Positions 20,535 through 28,784 of a DNA stretch of 64,000 nucleotides are shown in pieces. This stretch comes from Alcanivorax quisquiliarum (GTDB taxonomy: Bacteria > Pseudomonadota > Gammaproteobacteria > Pseudomonadales > Alcanivoracaceae): the NCBI RefSeq assembly GCF_023051175.1, contig NZ_JALKII010000002.1, positions 1-64,000 on the forward strand, given 5' to 3'. The notes under the pieces are model-generated. The model saw nothing but the letters and a program-made list of their open reading frames with translations. It was not told where the DNA came from and did no database searches. Numbering within the stretch: the first letter of the stretch is position 1; the number at the start of each line of letters is the position of its first letter. The position numbers were made by a program, and so were the translations under genes.

Positions 20535-21130
20535 CTAATCAATGTCGTATTTTTCCATCCAGTTGCTCAGCGGCTGCTGGCTTTTCAGCCCCAGTAAGCT
20601 GGCAGCCTGAGTCTTGTTCCCGGCAGTGTGCGCCGGCGCTTGCCGCAGATACGAGCGCACAAAATCCCCCAGCAAGGCTTGTATATCAATACCTTGGGAA
20701 AAATCAGGGCGTTGCCTGGTCTTGCAGGCCCGGCATTTCAAATAACGCACTCGCCATATTCCGGGGTTTGATAGTATCACCCCCGCACCAAAGTGCAGCT
20801 CGCAGCAAAGCAGCCTGCCATTCCCTGACGTTCCCGGGCCACTTATGCCGAAGAATAATATCCTTTGCGTCTGCGGAAACTTTCTTACCGACCAGAGCAG
20901 GGCCCCAGCGCGGTCAGCAGCACGTCGCACGATAGCAGCAGATCGTCCTCTCGCTGTCGTAAAGGCGGCGGTTGAAGAACTCCCACGGCCACACGATAGA
21001 ACAGATCCTCCCGAAAACGCCCCCCGGCAACATCTACCATCAGGTTTCGATGCGTAGCTGCTATCAGCCGCACATCGACGCGCAGTTCCGCCGCACCACC
21101 TACCGGCGTACAAACGCCCGCTTTATGGGA
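20535..21130 (-). pseudogene. Frameshifted sigma-54-dependent regulator (NtrC family)
   Basis: Three minus-strand frames together spell the last half of an NtrC-type activator. Frame one (about 21120-20885) reads TPVGGAAELRVDVRLIAATH and GRFREDLFYRVAVGVLQ, part of the AAA+ domain. Frame two (about 20900-20705) reads HKWPGNVREW, the usual end of that domain. Frame three (to 20535) gives a Fis-like helix-turn-helix, AGNKTQAASLLG and LSNWMEKYDID. At least two frameshifts separate these parts, and the N-terminal sensor and Walker A region are absent. The gene is therefore not functional. It lies directly upstream of hsdR on the same strand and may once have controlled the island. Confidence 0.78.
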
Positions 21131-21358
21131 AACCCTTCTGTTCGTGAAAGACCGCCAGCTGAGGCTGGACGGGAAGACGTCACGCCAACCCTGAAGCGGA
21201 ACCAGATCCTGCGGCTGCTTCTGTATCGACCACAGCTGGCGGGGCTTTCTACCACCCCCATCTGAGCCCGGCCCCCGCCAACCTCTGCTACTCACATCAC
21301 ACCAATCTAATTAATAGATAAAAATCCATCAAATTTATGCCTTATAAGATAACAAAAC

Positions 21359-21379
21359 AGATGGATAATTATCTCATCT
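21359..21379. promoter_or_regulatory. Palindrome in AT-rich leader of wrbA
   Basis: GATAATTATC is a perfect 10-bp palindrome flanked by AGATG and CATCT arms with a one-base offset. It lies in the AT-rich stretch 21300-21400 that separates the defence island from wrbA, about 95 bp before the wrbA start. It could be an operator. Which protein binds it is unknown. Confidence 0.35.
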
Positions 21380-21471
21380 ACTTCAAAGGTAGTGACCGCA
21401 TCCAGCCAGCCCGGCAGCAGCTGCCGCCGGCGGCGCAATCCACCGATACACCGATGAAAGGAAGGCGAATA

Positions 21472-22071
21472 ATGACGAAGGTACTGGTGCTTTATCACTC
21501 CATGTATGGCCACATCGAAACCATGGCGCAGAAGGTGGCCGAGGGGGCTGGCAGTGTTGACGGTGTGGAGGTCACCCTCAAGCGAGTGCCTGAAACCATG
21601 CCGGAAGAGGCATTCAGGAACGCGGGCGGCAAGGTGGAGCAGGCGGCCGAAATTGCCTCGCCGGCCGAACTGGCGGAATACGATGCCATCATCATCGGCA
21701 CCCCCACGCGCTTTGGCAACATGTCTGCCCAGATGCGCAACTTTCTTGACCAGACGGGTGGTCTTTGGGCGCAGGGCGCGCTGGTGGGCAAGGTAGGCAG
21801 TGTGTTCACCTCCACCGCCACAGGTGGCGGCCAGGAGATGACGGTTGCTTCGACCTGGACCACGCTCGCGCACCACGGAATGATCATTGTGCCGATCGGC
21901 TATGCGCACCCGGCCATGGCGGATATTTCGCAAGTGAGCGGCCGGATGCCTTATGGCGCATCCACCATTGCCTACAGCGATGGCTCACGCCAGCCGGATG
22001 CCAACGAGCTGGCTATCGCTCGCTACCAGGGCGAGCTGGTGGCAAAAACCGCAGCCAGACTCAAAGCCTGA
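21472..22071 (+). CDS. wrbA: NAD(P)H:quinone oxidoreductase WrbA (copy 1)
   Basis: This 199-residue flavodoxin-like protein has the family's FMN-phosphate loop near the start ([14 protein letters not shown]), GTPTRFGNM in the middle, and [10 protein letters not shown] plus [11 protein letters not shown] in the second half. WrbA enzymes reduce quinones by two electrons using FMN and NAD(P)H in the cytoplasm, which avoids semiquinone radicals. The start at 21472 follows AAAGGAAGGCG; the frame is open upstream to 21337 but that part looks non-coding. A close paralogue lies at 25050-25649 on the other strand. A GC-rich hairpin follows the stop. It is the first gene right of the defence island. 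Confidence 0.95.
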   Translation: MTKVLVLYHSMYGHIETMAQKVAEGAGSVDGVEVTLKRVPETMPEEAFRNAGGKVEQAAEIASPAELAEYDAIIIGTPTRFGNMSAQMRNFLDQTGGLWAQGALVGKVGSVFTSTATGGGQEMTVASTWTTLAHHGMIIVPIGYAHPAMADISQVSGRMPYGASTIAYSDGSRQPDANELAIARYQGELVAKTAARLKA

Positions 22072-22079
22072 TTCGCTCC

Positions 22080-22104
22080 GGGCTGGCCGATTCTCGGCCG
22101 GCCC
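22080..22104 (+). terminator. Hairpin after wrbA
   Basis: GGGCTGGCCGA-TTC-TCGGCCGGCCC forms an 11-bp stem with one T-G wobble, 8 nt after the wrbA stop. Only a weak pyrimidine run (TCTCTGC) follows, so it is a terminator or transcript-stabilising hairpin. Confidence 0.55.
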
Positions 22105-22256
22105 TCTCTGCACCCTACACGCTGCACCGCACACGCTGCACCACACACAACCCGCTCTCTGCTGCCTTGCACTGACAGGCCGGCAACGCACTCCGCCACG
22201 GTATTTCTCCTCTCGGCTCACGGCGGTAACCGCTCGATAACACAGGGAGGTAACCC

Positions 22257-22790
22257 ATGTTCATTCTTCGCCTTCGTCATGGCCTGGCCCTGCTTGCTTT
22301 GATCAGCTTTGACCTTACCACGACTGCCAGCGCAGCAAGCCTGTCCGGCGCCCTGGGTGTCACCGGCCAGGGCGATGCAGTGGTGCGCGCCGATACGTCA
22401 TTCAAATGGACATCTCGCTGGTTTGAAAGTGATCGCGGCAGCCTGACGGGCTACTGGGATGCTGCTTACACTTACTGGGCTCGCGGCAAGCATTATCGCG
22501 CCGCGCACTCGCTCTCTTTCAGCCCGGTGCTGGTGTATGAATTCAATACGCGCCACAGCTTCACGCCGTATGTGGAATTCGGTATTGGTGCAGCGCTGTT
22601 TTCCAAAACCAGAGTGGGCGAACAGAAGCTCGGCAGCGCCTTCAACTTCGAGGATCGCCTGGCCTTTGGCCTGGCATTGCCGGGCCAGCAGCGAGTAGGC
22701 ATACGGGCCATCCATTACTCCAATGCCGGGCTGAACCATCCGAACAAAGGCATCGAATCCTACTCGCTGTTCTATAGCCGGGCGTTCTAG
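22257..22790 (+). CDS. pagL: Lipid A 3-O-deacylase PagL
   Basis: This 177-residue outer-membrane beta-barrel has a signal peptide of about 26 residues ending TASAA and alternating strands ending in the terminal Phe expected of porin-like folds. The catalytic His-Ser pair is in AIHYSNAG (His153, Ser155), and Glu167 in NKGIESYS is the likely acid. PagL removes the 3-linked acyl chain of lipid A and alters membrane surface properties. The start has an excellent GGGAGGT 6-7 nt upstream. The gene stands alone on the plus strand; 259 bp of non-coding sequence with no clear terminator follow before the convergent SRPBCC gene. Confidence 0.88.
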   Translation: MFILRLRHGLALLALISFDLTTTASAASLSGALGVTGQGDAVVRADTSFKWTSRWFESDRGSLTGYWDAAYTYWARGKHYRAAHSLSFSPVLVYEFNTRHSFTPYVEFGIGAALFSKTRVGEQKLGSAFNFEDRLAFGLALPGQQRVGIRAIHYSNAGLNHPNKGIESYSLFYSRAF

Positions 22791-23049
22791 CGCTGATTTA
22801 GCGCGGGCGCAAAACTAACGCCTCTGACATCTGAAAGCACTTGCGGGCCTAAGCGCCTGCGACCCAGTGTCTGCGACGCCTGCCGATTCGTGGCTCTTGC
22901 TGATCGGCGACTTCTGACGATCTGTGACCTCTTTCAATCTGGGACTGGCGCCGACCGGCTGTTTTTACCGGCTGCGGCTACGGCCAGCACAGTCTCTTCA
23001 CCTACTGACCTGCTCGGGCAAGAAAAACCGGAAGCGACGGCGTGCCACG

Positions 23050-23475
23050 TTAGCCCTTGCCGCTGCTCTGAGCCACATGGCGGGCAAAGTTGTCCAGAAT
23101 GGCCTGCCACCCCTCACGTTGCTGCGCGATGGAGTGAATCTGCTCAGCCTGGAAGGTGACGCGCACACGCACTGCTCCGCCCATGGGTAGAAATTCCACG
23201 CGAGCGGTGCGGCCACCGAATTCGTATTCGATCAGGCGATGTGGCGCGATGCGTGTGTAGGTGCCGGCGAAATCAAAGCCTGCGCTGCCATCCTTGGCCT
23301 CCATGCGCGACGAAAATGTGCCGCCCTCGCGCAGATCCACAGTGGCGGCAATGGTGTGCCAATCCTCCGAGGCACTGTTCCATTGCATGATATCCGCTGG
23401 CGTGGTGTAAGCATGCCAGACCACATCCGGCGGCGCGTCGGCCAGTGTTTCCACGGTAATTGTTTCCATGCTCAT
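23050..23475 (-). CDS. SRPBCC (AHSA1/START-like) domain protein
   Basis: This 141-residue protein shows the helix-grip pattern of the AHSA1 family: ITVETLADAPPDVVWHAYTTPADIMQWN at the N-terminus, then FSSRMEAKDGSAGFDFAGTY and a C-terminal helix with GWQAILDNFARHV. Such proteins bind hydrophobic ligands or act as small-molecule sensors, but the ligand here is unknown. It lies 23 nt downstream of a second SRPBCC gene and, with it, downstream of a tetR gene on the same strand, so the three are probably co-transcribed. Confidence 0.85.
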   Translation of the reverse strand: MSMETITVETLADAPPDVVWHAYTTPADIMQWNSASEDWHTIAATVDLREGGTFSSRMEAKDGSAGFDFAGTYTRIAPHRLIEYEFGGRTARVEFLPMGGAVRVRVTFQAEQIHSIAQQREGWQAILDNFARHVAQSSGKG

Positions 23476-23498
23476 AACGCTCTCCCTGCTTCGCGCAG

Positions 23499-23942
23499 CT
23501 AGTGGTTGATCTCCGGCTCTACCAGCCGGGCAAGTTTTTGCAGTGATTCCTGCCAGCCGAGATAGCAGGCATCGGCGGGTATCACATCGGGCACACCCTG
23601 CTGCTGTATCACCAGCTCGGTGCCGAACGGCACGGCCTTCATTTCTACCGTTACCGTTATCTCGCCCGGCAGGCCGGGATCATCAAACACGTCGGTGTAG
23701 ACCAGCCGCTCATTCGGCACCAGCTCAAGATAAGTGCCGCCGAAAGAATGACTTCGCCCGGTGGTGAAATTACGGAAAGACATTCGGTGCTGGCCGCCTT
23801 CGCGTGCATCAAGCTGCTCCACAGTGCCGAGAAAACCGAAGGGCGGCAGCCAGCTGGCCAGTGCATCCGGCTCGATAAAAGCGCGGTAGACTTTTTCAGG
23901 GCGGGTGGCGATCACGCGGTGCAATCGAATGGTGTTTGGCAT
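23499..23942 (-). CDS. SRPBCC (AHSA1/START-like) domain protein
   Basis: This 147-residue relative of the following gene starts IRLHRVIATRPEKVYRAFIEP and DALASWLPPFGF, then has FRNFTTGRSHSFGGTY and ends with GWQESLQKLARLVE. The pattern is typical of AHSA1/START-like folds, whose ligand is not predictable here. It follows tetR by 62 nt and is likely the first target of that regulator's operon. The two SRPBCC genes look like diverged tandem duplicates. Confidence 0.86.
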   Translation of the reverse strand: MPNTIRLHRVIATRPEKVYRAFIEPDALASWLPPFGFLGTVEQLDAREGGQHRMSFRNFTTGRSHSFGGTYLELVPNERLVYTDVFDDPGLPGEITVTVEMKAVPFGTELVIQQQGVPDVIPADACYLGWQESLQKLARLVEPEINH

Positions 23943-23950
23943 GGTGCTCT

Positions 23951-23981
23951 CCTCTGAGCTTGCCTCTGAGCTTGCCTCTGA
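23951..23981. repeat. 12-bp tandem repeat between tetR and SRPBCC gene
   Basis: The unit CCTCTGAGCTTG occurs twice in tandem (23951-23974) and a third, partial copy CCTCTGA follows. On the transcribed strand it precedes the ribosome site of the SRPBCC gene. Slippage could vary the spacing in the leader; no function is shown. Confidence 0.7.
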
Positions 23982-24004
23982 AATTTCCTTTTCCTCTTTT
24001 AGAA

Positions 24005-24631
24005 TCAGCCGCGATGTTGCTCCGCCTGCGGCTGGAACAGCATTTGCAAATAACGGTACAGGTGATCGATGCTATCGGCGGCCACCTTGGCGCCGCCGTT
24101 CGCCTTGGCCAGAATGAAAGCGCCCTGTAGCACCGCCTGGGTGTGCAGTGCCAGTGATTGCGCTGTCCAGGCTGGCGTGAGCCCACGGCTCTCCATCGCC
24201 GCCTGGATATCGTCCACCAGCGTTGCCGCGTGGTTGCTGATGCTCAGCGCGCAAGCCTCGCGCAGCGCAGGCACGCTTTGATACGTCTCCTGCACCATGG
24301 TGCCCACAAGGCAGGTGAACTCCGGCAGCTCGCCCTGCAACAAGGCTTTGCGAAATTCGACGTATCCCAGCACCCGCTCCAGCGGATCAGGGAGTGTGTG
24401 ATAAGGTGCGGCCGCGAACAATGCGCCCGTCATTTGCGACCAGTGCTCAGCCGCCGCCACACCCAGCGCGTGCTTGCTTTTGAAATGGTGGAAGAAGGCG
24501 CCCTTGGTGACGCCCGCAGCGGCGCACAGCTCATCCACCGTGGTGGCGGAATAACCTTTGCTGCGAATGAGCATCAAGGCTGCATCAAGCAGCCGGGCGC
24601 GGGCATCCGCTTTCTGTGGGGCTCGGGCCAT
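24005..24631 (-). CDS. TetR family transcriptional regulator
   Basis: This 208-residue repressor has an N-terminal helix-turn-helix: ARLLDAALMLIRSKGYSATTVDELCAAAGVTKGAFFHHFKSK, with the hallmark GAFFHHF recognition helix. The C-terminal region (HTQAVLQGAFILAKANGG) matches the TetR_C group seen near small oxidoreductase or lipid-like genes. The start at 24631 follows GGAGAGGT; the frame is open upstream to 24835 but without family similarity. A near-perfect palindrome at 24659-24676 probably serves for autoregulation. The two SRPBCC genes downstream on the same strand are the most likely targets. The inducer is unknown. Confidence 0.92.
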   Translation of the reverse strand: MARAPQKADARARLLDAALMLIRSKGYSATTVDELCAAAGVTKGAFFHHFKSKHALGVAAAEHWSQMTGALFAAAPYHTLPDPLERVLGYVEFRKALLQGELPEFTCLVGTMVQETYQSVPALREACALSISNHAATLVDDIQAAMESRGLTPAWTAQSLALHTQAVLQGAFILAKANGGAKVAADSIDHLYRYLQMLFQPQAEQHRG

Positions 24632-24658
24632 CGTTACCTCTCCTTGCTTGTGCAGAAC

Positions 24659-24676
24659 ATACCAACCGGTCGGTAT
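24659..24676. promoter_or_regulatory. Probable TetR operator
   Basis: ATACCAACCGGTCGGTAT is an 18-bp palindrome with a single non-matching base pair, centred on ACCGGT, 28 bp before the tetR start. Operators of this ACCGGT-centred shape are typical of TetR proteins that repress themselves. No second copy was noticed near pagL or either wrbA gene. Confidence 0.6.
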
Positions 24677-25049
24677 TTTCGTCAACCTCGGCGGACGTGC
24701 GCCGTCACAGCAGCTCGAAGGCGGCATCGGGAGAGGCTGAAAAGCGGGCTGCCATGGCGGGAAAGCGGTAGCAACGCCGTAGAGAGACAAGAGAAGACAA
24801 CATGAGTGCGCGGCACAGTGGCAATAGCGGGACAAGCGAGGGTCTGAGGCACGGCTCAGAAGCCAAACTCAGAGGCGAGAGTCAGAAGCGGAAGCCAGAG
24901 ACGAGCTGGAGACGAACCAGAGGCGAGAGCAACACGGCAGGCACGCCGCCGAAAGCAGAAACCGGACGAGCAACCCGCTGGCCACCGGCTGCCCGGAGAC
25001 AACTGAAGGCGGCACGGCGCGCACCGCCGCGCCACCCTCCATCACCGGC
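24677..25049. other. Non-coding spacer with purine-rich low-complexity repeats
   Basis: No convincing gene is visible. The segment 24836-24935 is rich in GA and repeats short motifs; the 12-mer CAGAGGCGAGAG appears at 24870-24881 and 24918-24929 with degenerate copies between. It lies between the start of tetR and the end of the second wrbA gene. It may be decayed sequence or a structured leader. Confidence 0.5.
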
Positions 25050-25649
25050 TCATGCGGTGAGCTTCACCGTCAACTTCGCGACGTGTTCACCCTGATAGCG
25101 GGCAATCTCAAGCTCGCGTTCATCCGGTTGCCGGGAGCCATCGGCGGCGGCGATGGTGGAGGCCCCGTAGGGTGTGCCGCCGCCTACCTGCGAGATATCG
25201 GAAAGCTGGGGAATGGTGTAACCGATCGGCACGATGACCATGCCGTGGTGGGCAAGGGTCGTCCAGGTAGAAGTAATGGTCATTTCTTCACCGCCGCCCG
25301 TGCCCGTGGACGTGAACACACTGGCCACTTTGCCCGCCAACGCGCCTTTCACCCACAGGCCGCCGGTCTGGTCGAAGAAGTTGCGCATCTGCCCGGACAT
25401 ATTGCCAAATCGGGTCGGCGTGCCAACGATGATTGCATCATAATCGGCCAGCTCCGTCGGCGAGGCGATCTCTGCCTTTTGATCAACCTTGCCACCGGCA
25501 TCCCGAAACAGATCAGCCGGCATGGTCTCGGGCACGCGCTTGACCGTCACCTCTACTCCGGCCACAGAGCGCGCCCCCTCTGCCACTTTGTACGCCATTG
25601 TTTCGATATGCCCATACATCGAATGATAAAGCACCAGTATCTTTGCCAT
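25050..25649 (-). CDS. wrbA: NAD(P)H:quinone oxidoreductase WrbA (copy 2)
   Basis: This 199-residue flavodoxin-fold quinone reductase is closely similar over its whole length to the product of 21472-22071, including [24 protein letters not shown] and [14 protein letters not shown] binding and two-electron quinone reduction are expected. It faces the tetR/SRPBCC group from the right and is divergent from the thioesterase gene at 25858. The 208-bp gap to that gene has no clear operator. Two wrbA genes within 4 kb suggest duplication with different regulation. Confidence 0.95.
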   Translation of the reverse strand: MAKILVLYHSMYGHIETMAYKVAEGARSVAGVEVTVKRVPETMPADLFRDAGGKVDQKAEIASPTELADYDAIIVGTPTRFGNMSGQMRNFFDQTGGLWVKGALAGKVASVFTSTGTGGGEEMTITSTWTTLAHHGMVIVPIGYTIPQLSDISQVGGGTPYGASTIAAADGSRQPDERELEIARYQGEHVAKLTVKLTA

Positions 25650-25857
25650 GTTTCACAAACTCCATGTTGTTGAACCATGCATTAGCCCAGGCGGCTTGTC
25701 TCGCCCGGCACAGGCATCTCCCACCATACTCCTTGCGTAGCGCGGCGGCAGCCCGAATCAAGCGCTTCGGATAGTTAGCCCGAGAGCGCTGGTTTGCACC
25801 TTTAAGCGGAGCGTTCCATGCTATGCGCCTTCGTTTCTGGCTCGGACTTCAGGCCCC

Positions 25858-26727
25858 ATGACCGTCACCCCCTTTTTATACCGCTGCACTGTGACACCCC
25901 GCTACACTGATATCGATACCTGGCGGCACATCAACAATTCGCGGCTTTACCAGATTCACCAGGAAGCGCGCATCCGTATGCAGATTCACCTGTTCGGCGA
26001 GGATGCCTGGTTCTCCGATGGCATTCGCCTGCGGCCGGCTCGCAGCCGTACTCAGTATCAGCGCATGAGCTGGTACGGCAGCGATATCGACGCCGAAGTG
26101 CGGGTGCTGGATTGCGATGCTGAGAGCGTTCATCTGCGCAGCGAACTGTTCCAGAACGGAGAGTCGGTGGGCTATCAGGAATGTGTGATGGTTGCGCTGG
26201 CCAAAGGTAAGCGAGTGCCGCTGCCAGCCGAGATCCGCGCCACGCTGGAAGCGCATTGCGCCGCAGCGCCTCAGCCCATGGCGGCGACGGATTATCCATC
26301 TTGCCTGCCGCAGGCGCCGGCTTTCCCGCTACGGCAATCGCTGACGCCGCGCTATGAAGATCTGGATGCCGACAGCCAGCGTAGTGAAGCGGCGCTTGGG
26401 CGCTACATTGAACAAGCTCGTTTCGGCAGCATGCGTGGCATGGATCTCGGCGGCGCCGGCATCGTCATCGCCTCGGCGGACATTACTTTTCTTGATTACC
26501 GGGCCGGATGGACGCCGGTCGAGCTGGCTTCCGGCATACACCATATCGGCAACCGCTCGTTCAGCATTCTCGGCTGTGTTTCGCAAGACGGCACGGTGCA
26601 GGCATTGGCGCAGAGTGTGATGGTGCTGGTGGATCGCAACAGCGGGCGCCCGGTAGCGATGCCGGCAGTGCTGCGGGAGCAATTGGAAGCGTGGCAGGCC
26701 CGCACACCCGGGCCTGCCTCGAAGTAA
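25858..26727 (+). CDS. Double-hotdog acyl-CoA thioesterase-like protein
   Basis: This 289-residue protein contains two hotdog-like repeats. The first has the 4-hydroxybenzoyl-CoA thioesterase pattern RYTDIDTWRHINNSRLYQ, with the catalytic-type Asp and HxNN. The second begins RYEDLDADSQRSEAALGRYIEQ and has lost HxNN, so only the first half is likely to be active. It probably hydrolyses an acyl-CoA; the substrate is unknown. It is convergent with pcaF, whose stop is 4 bp away. The ATG at 25858 follows TTCAGG. Confidence 0.75.
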   Translation: MTVTPFLYRCTVTPRYTDIDTWRHINNSRLYQIHQEARIRMQIHLFGEDAWFSDGIRLRPARSRTQYQRMSWYGSDIDAEVRVLDCDAESVHLRSELFQNGESVGYQECVMVALAKGKRVPLPAEIRATLEAHCAAAPQPMAATDYPSCLPQAPAFPLRQSLTPRYEDLDADSQRSEAALGRYIEQARFGSMRGMDLGGAGIVIASADITFLDYRAGWTPVELASGIHHIGNRSFSILGCVSQDGTVQALAQSVMVLVDRNSGRPVAMPAVLREQLEAWQARTPGPASK

Positions 26728-26731
26728 CGAC

Positions 26732-27934
26732 TCAGGCGCGCTCGATCAGCATCGCAATCCCTTGCCCGACGCCTACGCACATGGTGCACAGCGCATAGCG
26801 CCCGCCGGTGCGTTGCAGTTGCAGTGCGGCGGTCATGACCAGGCGGGCGCCGGACATGCCCAGTGGATGGCCCAGCGCGATGGCGCCACCGTTGGGATTG
26901 ACGCGCGGATCGTCGTCGGCAATGCCCAGCTCGCGCAGCACGGCCAGTCCCTGGGCGGCGAAAGCTTCGTTCAGCTCGATCACGTCGATCTGCGCAAGGC
27001 TGATCTGCTGCCGCGCCAGCAATTTCTGCACCGCCGGCACCGGGCCTACGCCCATGATGCGCGGCGCCACGCCGGCGGTGGCCATGCCGAGAATTTTCGC
27101 GACCGGGTGCAGGCCACGCGCTTGCACCGCCGCCGCGCTGGCAACCAGCATGGCTGCCGCACCATCGTTCACACCGGAAGCGGTGCCCGCGGTCACGGTG
27201 CCGTTCTCGCGGAATGGCGCACGTAGCGCGGCCAGTTTTTCCAGGCTGGTGGCTCGGGGGTGTTCATCCGTATCGACGATCAGTGCCGGTTGCTTGCGGC
27301 GTGGCACACTGATCGGAACAATTTCTTCGGCAAAGATGCCGGCCGCTTGAGCACGGGCGGTTTTTTCCTGTGAGCGCAGCGCAAACAGATCCTGATCTTC
27401 CCGCGAAATGCCAAATTGCTCGGCCACGTTTTCTGCGGTTTCCGGCATGGAATCCACGCCGTACTGCTGCTTCATCAGCGGGTTGATAAAACGCCAGCCT
27501 ATCGTGGTGTCTTCGATCTGCTGCCCGCGCCCGAATGCGCTCTCGGCCTTGCCCATCACATAGGGTGCGCGCGACATGGATTCCACGCCGCCCGCCAGCA
27601 CCAGTTCCATTTCGCCGGCACGGATGGCACGAAAAGCAGTGCCGATGGCATCCATGCCCGAGCCGCACAAGCGGTTGAGCGTGGTGCCCGGCACCGAGGT
27701 GGGCATGCCGGCCAGTAGCGCCGACATGCGCGCCACGTTGCGATTGTCTTCGCCGGCCTGATTGGCACAGCCCAGCATCACTTCATCAATATATTCCGGC
27801 GCCAGGTCGCCGGCCTGCTCCAGCACAGCCTTGAACACGTGCGCAGCCAGATCATCCGGCCGCACGCTGGCCAGGCTGCCGCCGAACCGGCCTATCGCAG
27901 AACGCCGCGGATGGCAGATGAATACGTCGCTCAT
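26732..27934 (-). CDS. pcaF: 3-oxoadipyl-CoA thiolase PcaF
   Basis: This 400-residue thiolase cleaves 3-oxoadipyl-CoA with CoA into succinyl-CoA and acetyl-CoA, the last step of the beta-ketoadipate pathway. The nucleophile is Cys90 in LNRLCGSGMDAI, and GHPLGMSGA and CVGVGQG near the C-terminus supply His and the second Cys. The N-terminus SDVFICHPRRSAIGRFGG is typical of PcaF rather than of general acetyl-CoA acetyltransferases. The start at 27934 has AAAGGAG upstream. It is the third gene of the operon catI-catJ-pcaF, 70 nt after catJ. Confidence 0.93.
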   Translation of the reverse strand: MSDVFICHPRRSAIGRFGGSLASVRPDDLAAHVFKAVLEQAGDLAPEYIDEVMLGCANQAGEDNRNVARMSALLAGMPTSVPGTTLNRLCGSGMDAIGTAFRAIRAGEMELVLAGGVESMSRAPYVMGKAESAFGRGQQIEDTTIGWRFINPLMKQQYGVDSMPETAENVAEQFGISREDQDLFALRSQEKTARAQAAGIFAEEIVPISVPRRKQPALIVDTDEHPRATSLEKLAALRAPFRENGTVTAGTASGVNDGAAAMLVASAAAVQARGLHPVAKILGMATAGVAPRIMGVGPVPAVQKLLARQQISLAQIDVIELNEAFAAQGLAVLRELGIADDDPRVNPNGGAIALGHPLGMSGARLVMTAALQLQRTGGRYALCTMCVGVGQGIAMLIERA

Positions 27935-28004
27935 GATCACTCCTTTGCTTTGTTCAGCGCGGCGAGCTACGCCGTCGGGTTTCAGTGTCGCCGGCTGGCC
28001 GTGT

Positions 28005-28784
28005 TTATTGCGCCTGGCCGGCATGGTGTGCGGCGGTGCGCTCTTTCAGCTCGCGCAGCACGGTCAGTTCCTGTTCGGTGGGGGCGGGCGTGGTATCCAG
28101 TGTCTCGGCAAAACGGATTTCCCAACCGGTCGCTTCGATCACCTGCTCGCGTGTCACGCCGGGATGCAGGGCTGTCACGGTCAGCTCTTTGGTGGCCGGA
28201 TCGGGTTTGAGCACGCACAGGTCGGTGATAACGACAGTCGGGCCACGGCCGATATTCGGCACGTTGTCACGCGCCTTGCCGTCGCGGCCAAAACCCACGG
28301 TGGTGATGAAATCCACCTCTTTGACAAAAGTTCGCCGGGAATGCGTCACGGTGATAAACACTTCTTTCGCGTTGGTGGCGATTTCCGGCGCACCGCCGCC
28401 GCCCGGCAGGCGCACTTTCGGCTGGCGGTAATCACCGATCAATGTGGTGTTGAGGTTGGCATAGCGGTCGATTTGCGCGGTGCCGAGAAAGCCGACGCTG
28501 ATATGGCCGCCCTGCAACCAGTAGCGAAACATTTCCGGCACTGCCACGGTGGTCAGTGCCGATGCACACAGCTCGCCATCGCCGATGGACAACGGCAGCA
28601 CATCCGGCCGTGTCTGCAAGGTGCCAGATTCATAAATCAGGGTCACATCCGGCGCATGCGTCAGGCGCGCCAGGTTAGCCGCCTCGCTCGGCAGACCAAT
28701 GCCGACAAAACAGGTCATGTCGTTGGTCAGCGCACGCGCGGCGGTGATGCTCATCATTTCTGCGGAGGTGTATTCAAGGCTCAT
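28005..28784 (-). CDS. catJ: 3-oxoadipate CoA-transferase subunit B
   Basis: This 259-residue subunit has the catalytic Glu in the family motif YESG (Glu52), and later GGGGAPEIATNAKEVF. It works with CatI to move CoA from succinyl-CoA to 3-oxoadipate. Its size and sequence type match the larger CatI/CatJ form known from Pseudomonas rather than the shorter PcaI/PcaJ. The start at 28784 follows AAGGAGC and overlaps the catI stop by 4 nt. The open frame extends upstream to 28970 inside catI but is not family-like. Confidence 0.9.
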   Translation of the reverse strand: MSLEYTSAEMMSITAARALTNDMTCFVGIGLPSEAANLARLTHAPDVTLIYESGTLQTRPDVLPLSIGDGELCASALTTVAVPEMFRYWLQGGHISVGFLGTAQIDRYANLNTTLIGDYRQPKVRLPGGGGAPEIATNAKEVFITVTHSRRTFVKEVDFITTVGFGRDGKARDNVPNIGRGPTVVITDLCVLKPDPATKELTVTALHPGVTREQVIEATGWEIRFAETLDTTPAPTEQELTVLRELKERTAAHHAGQAQ

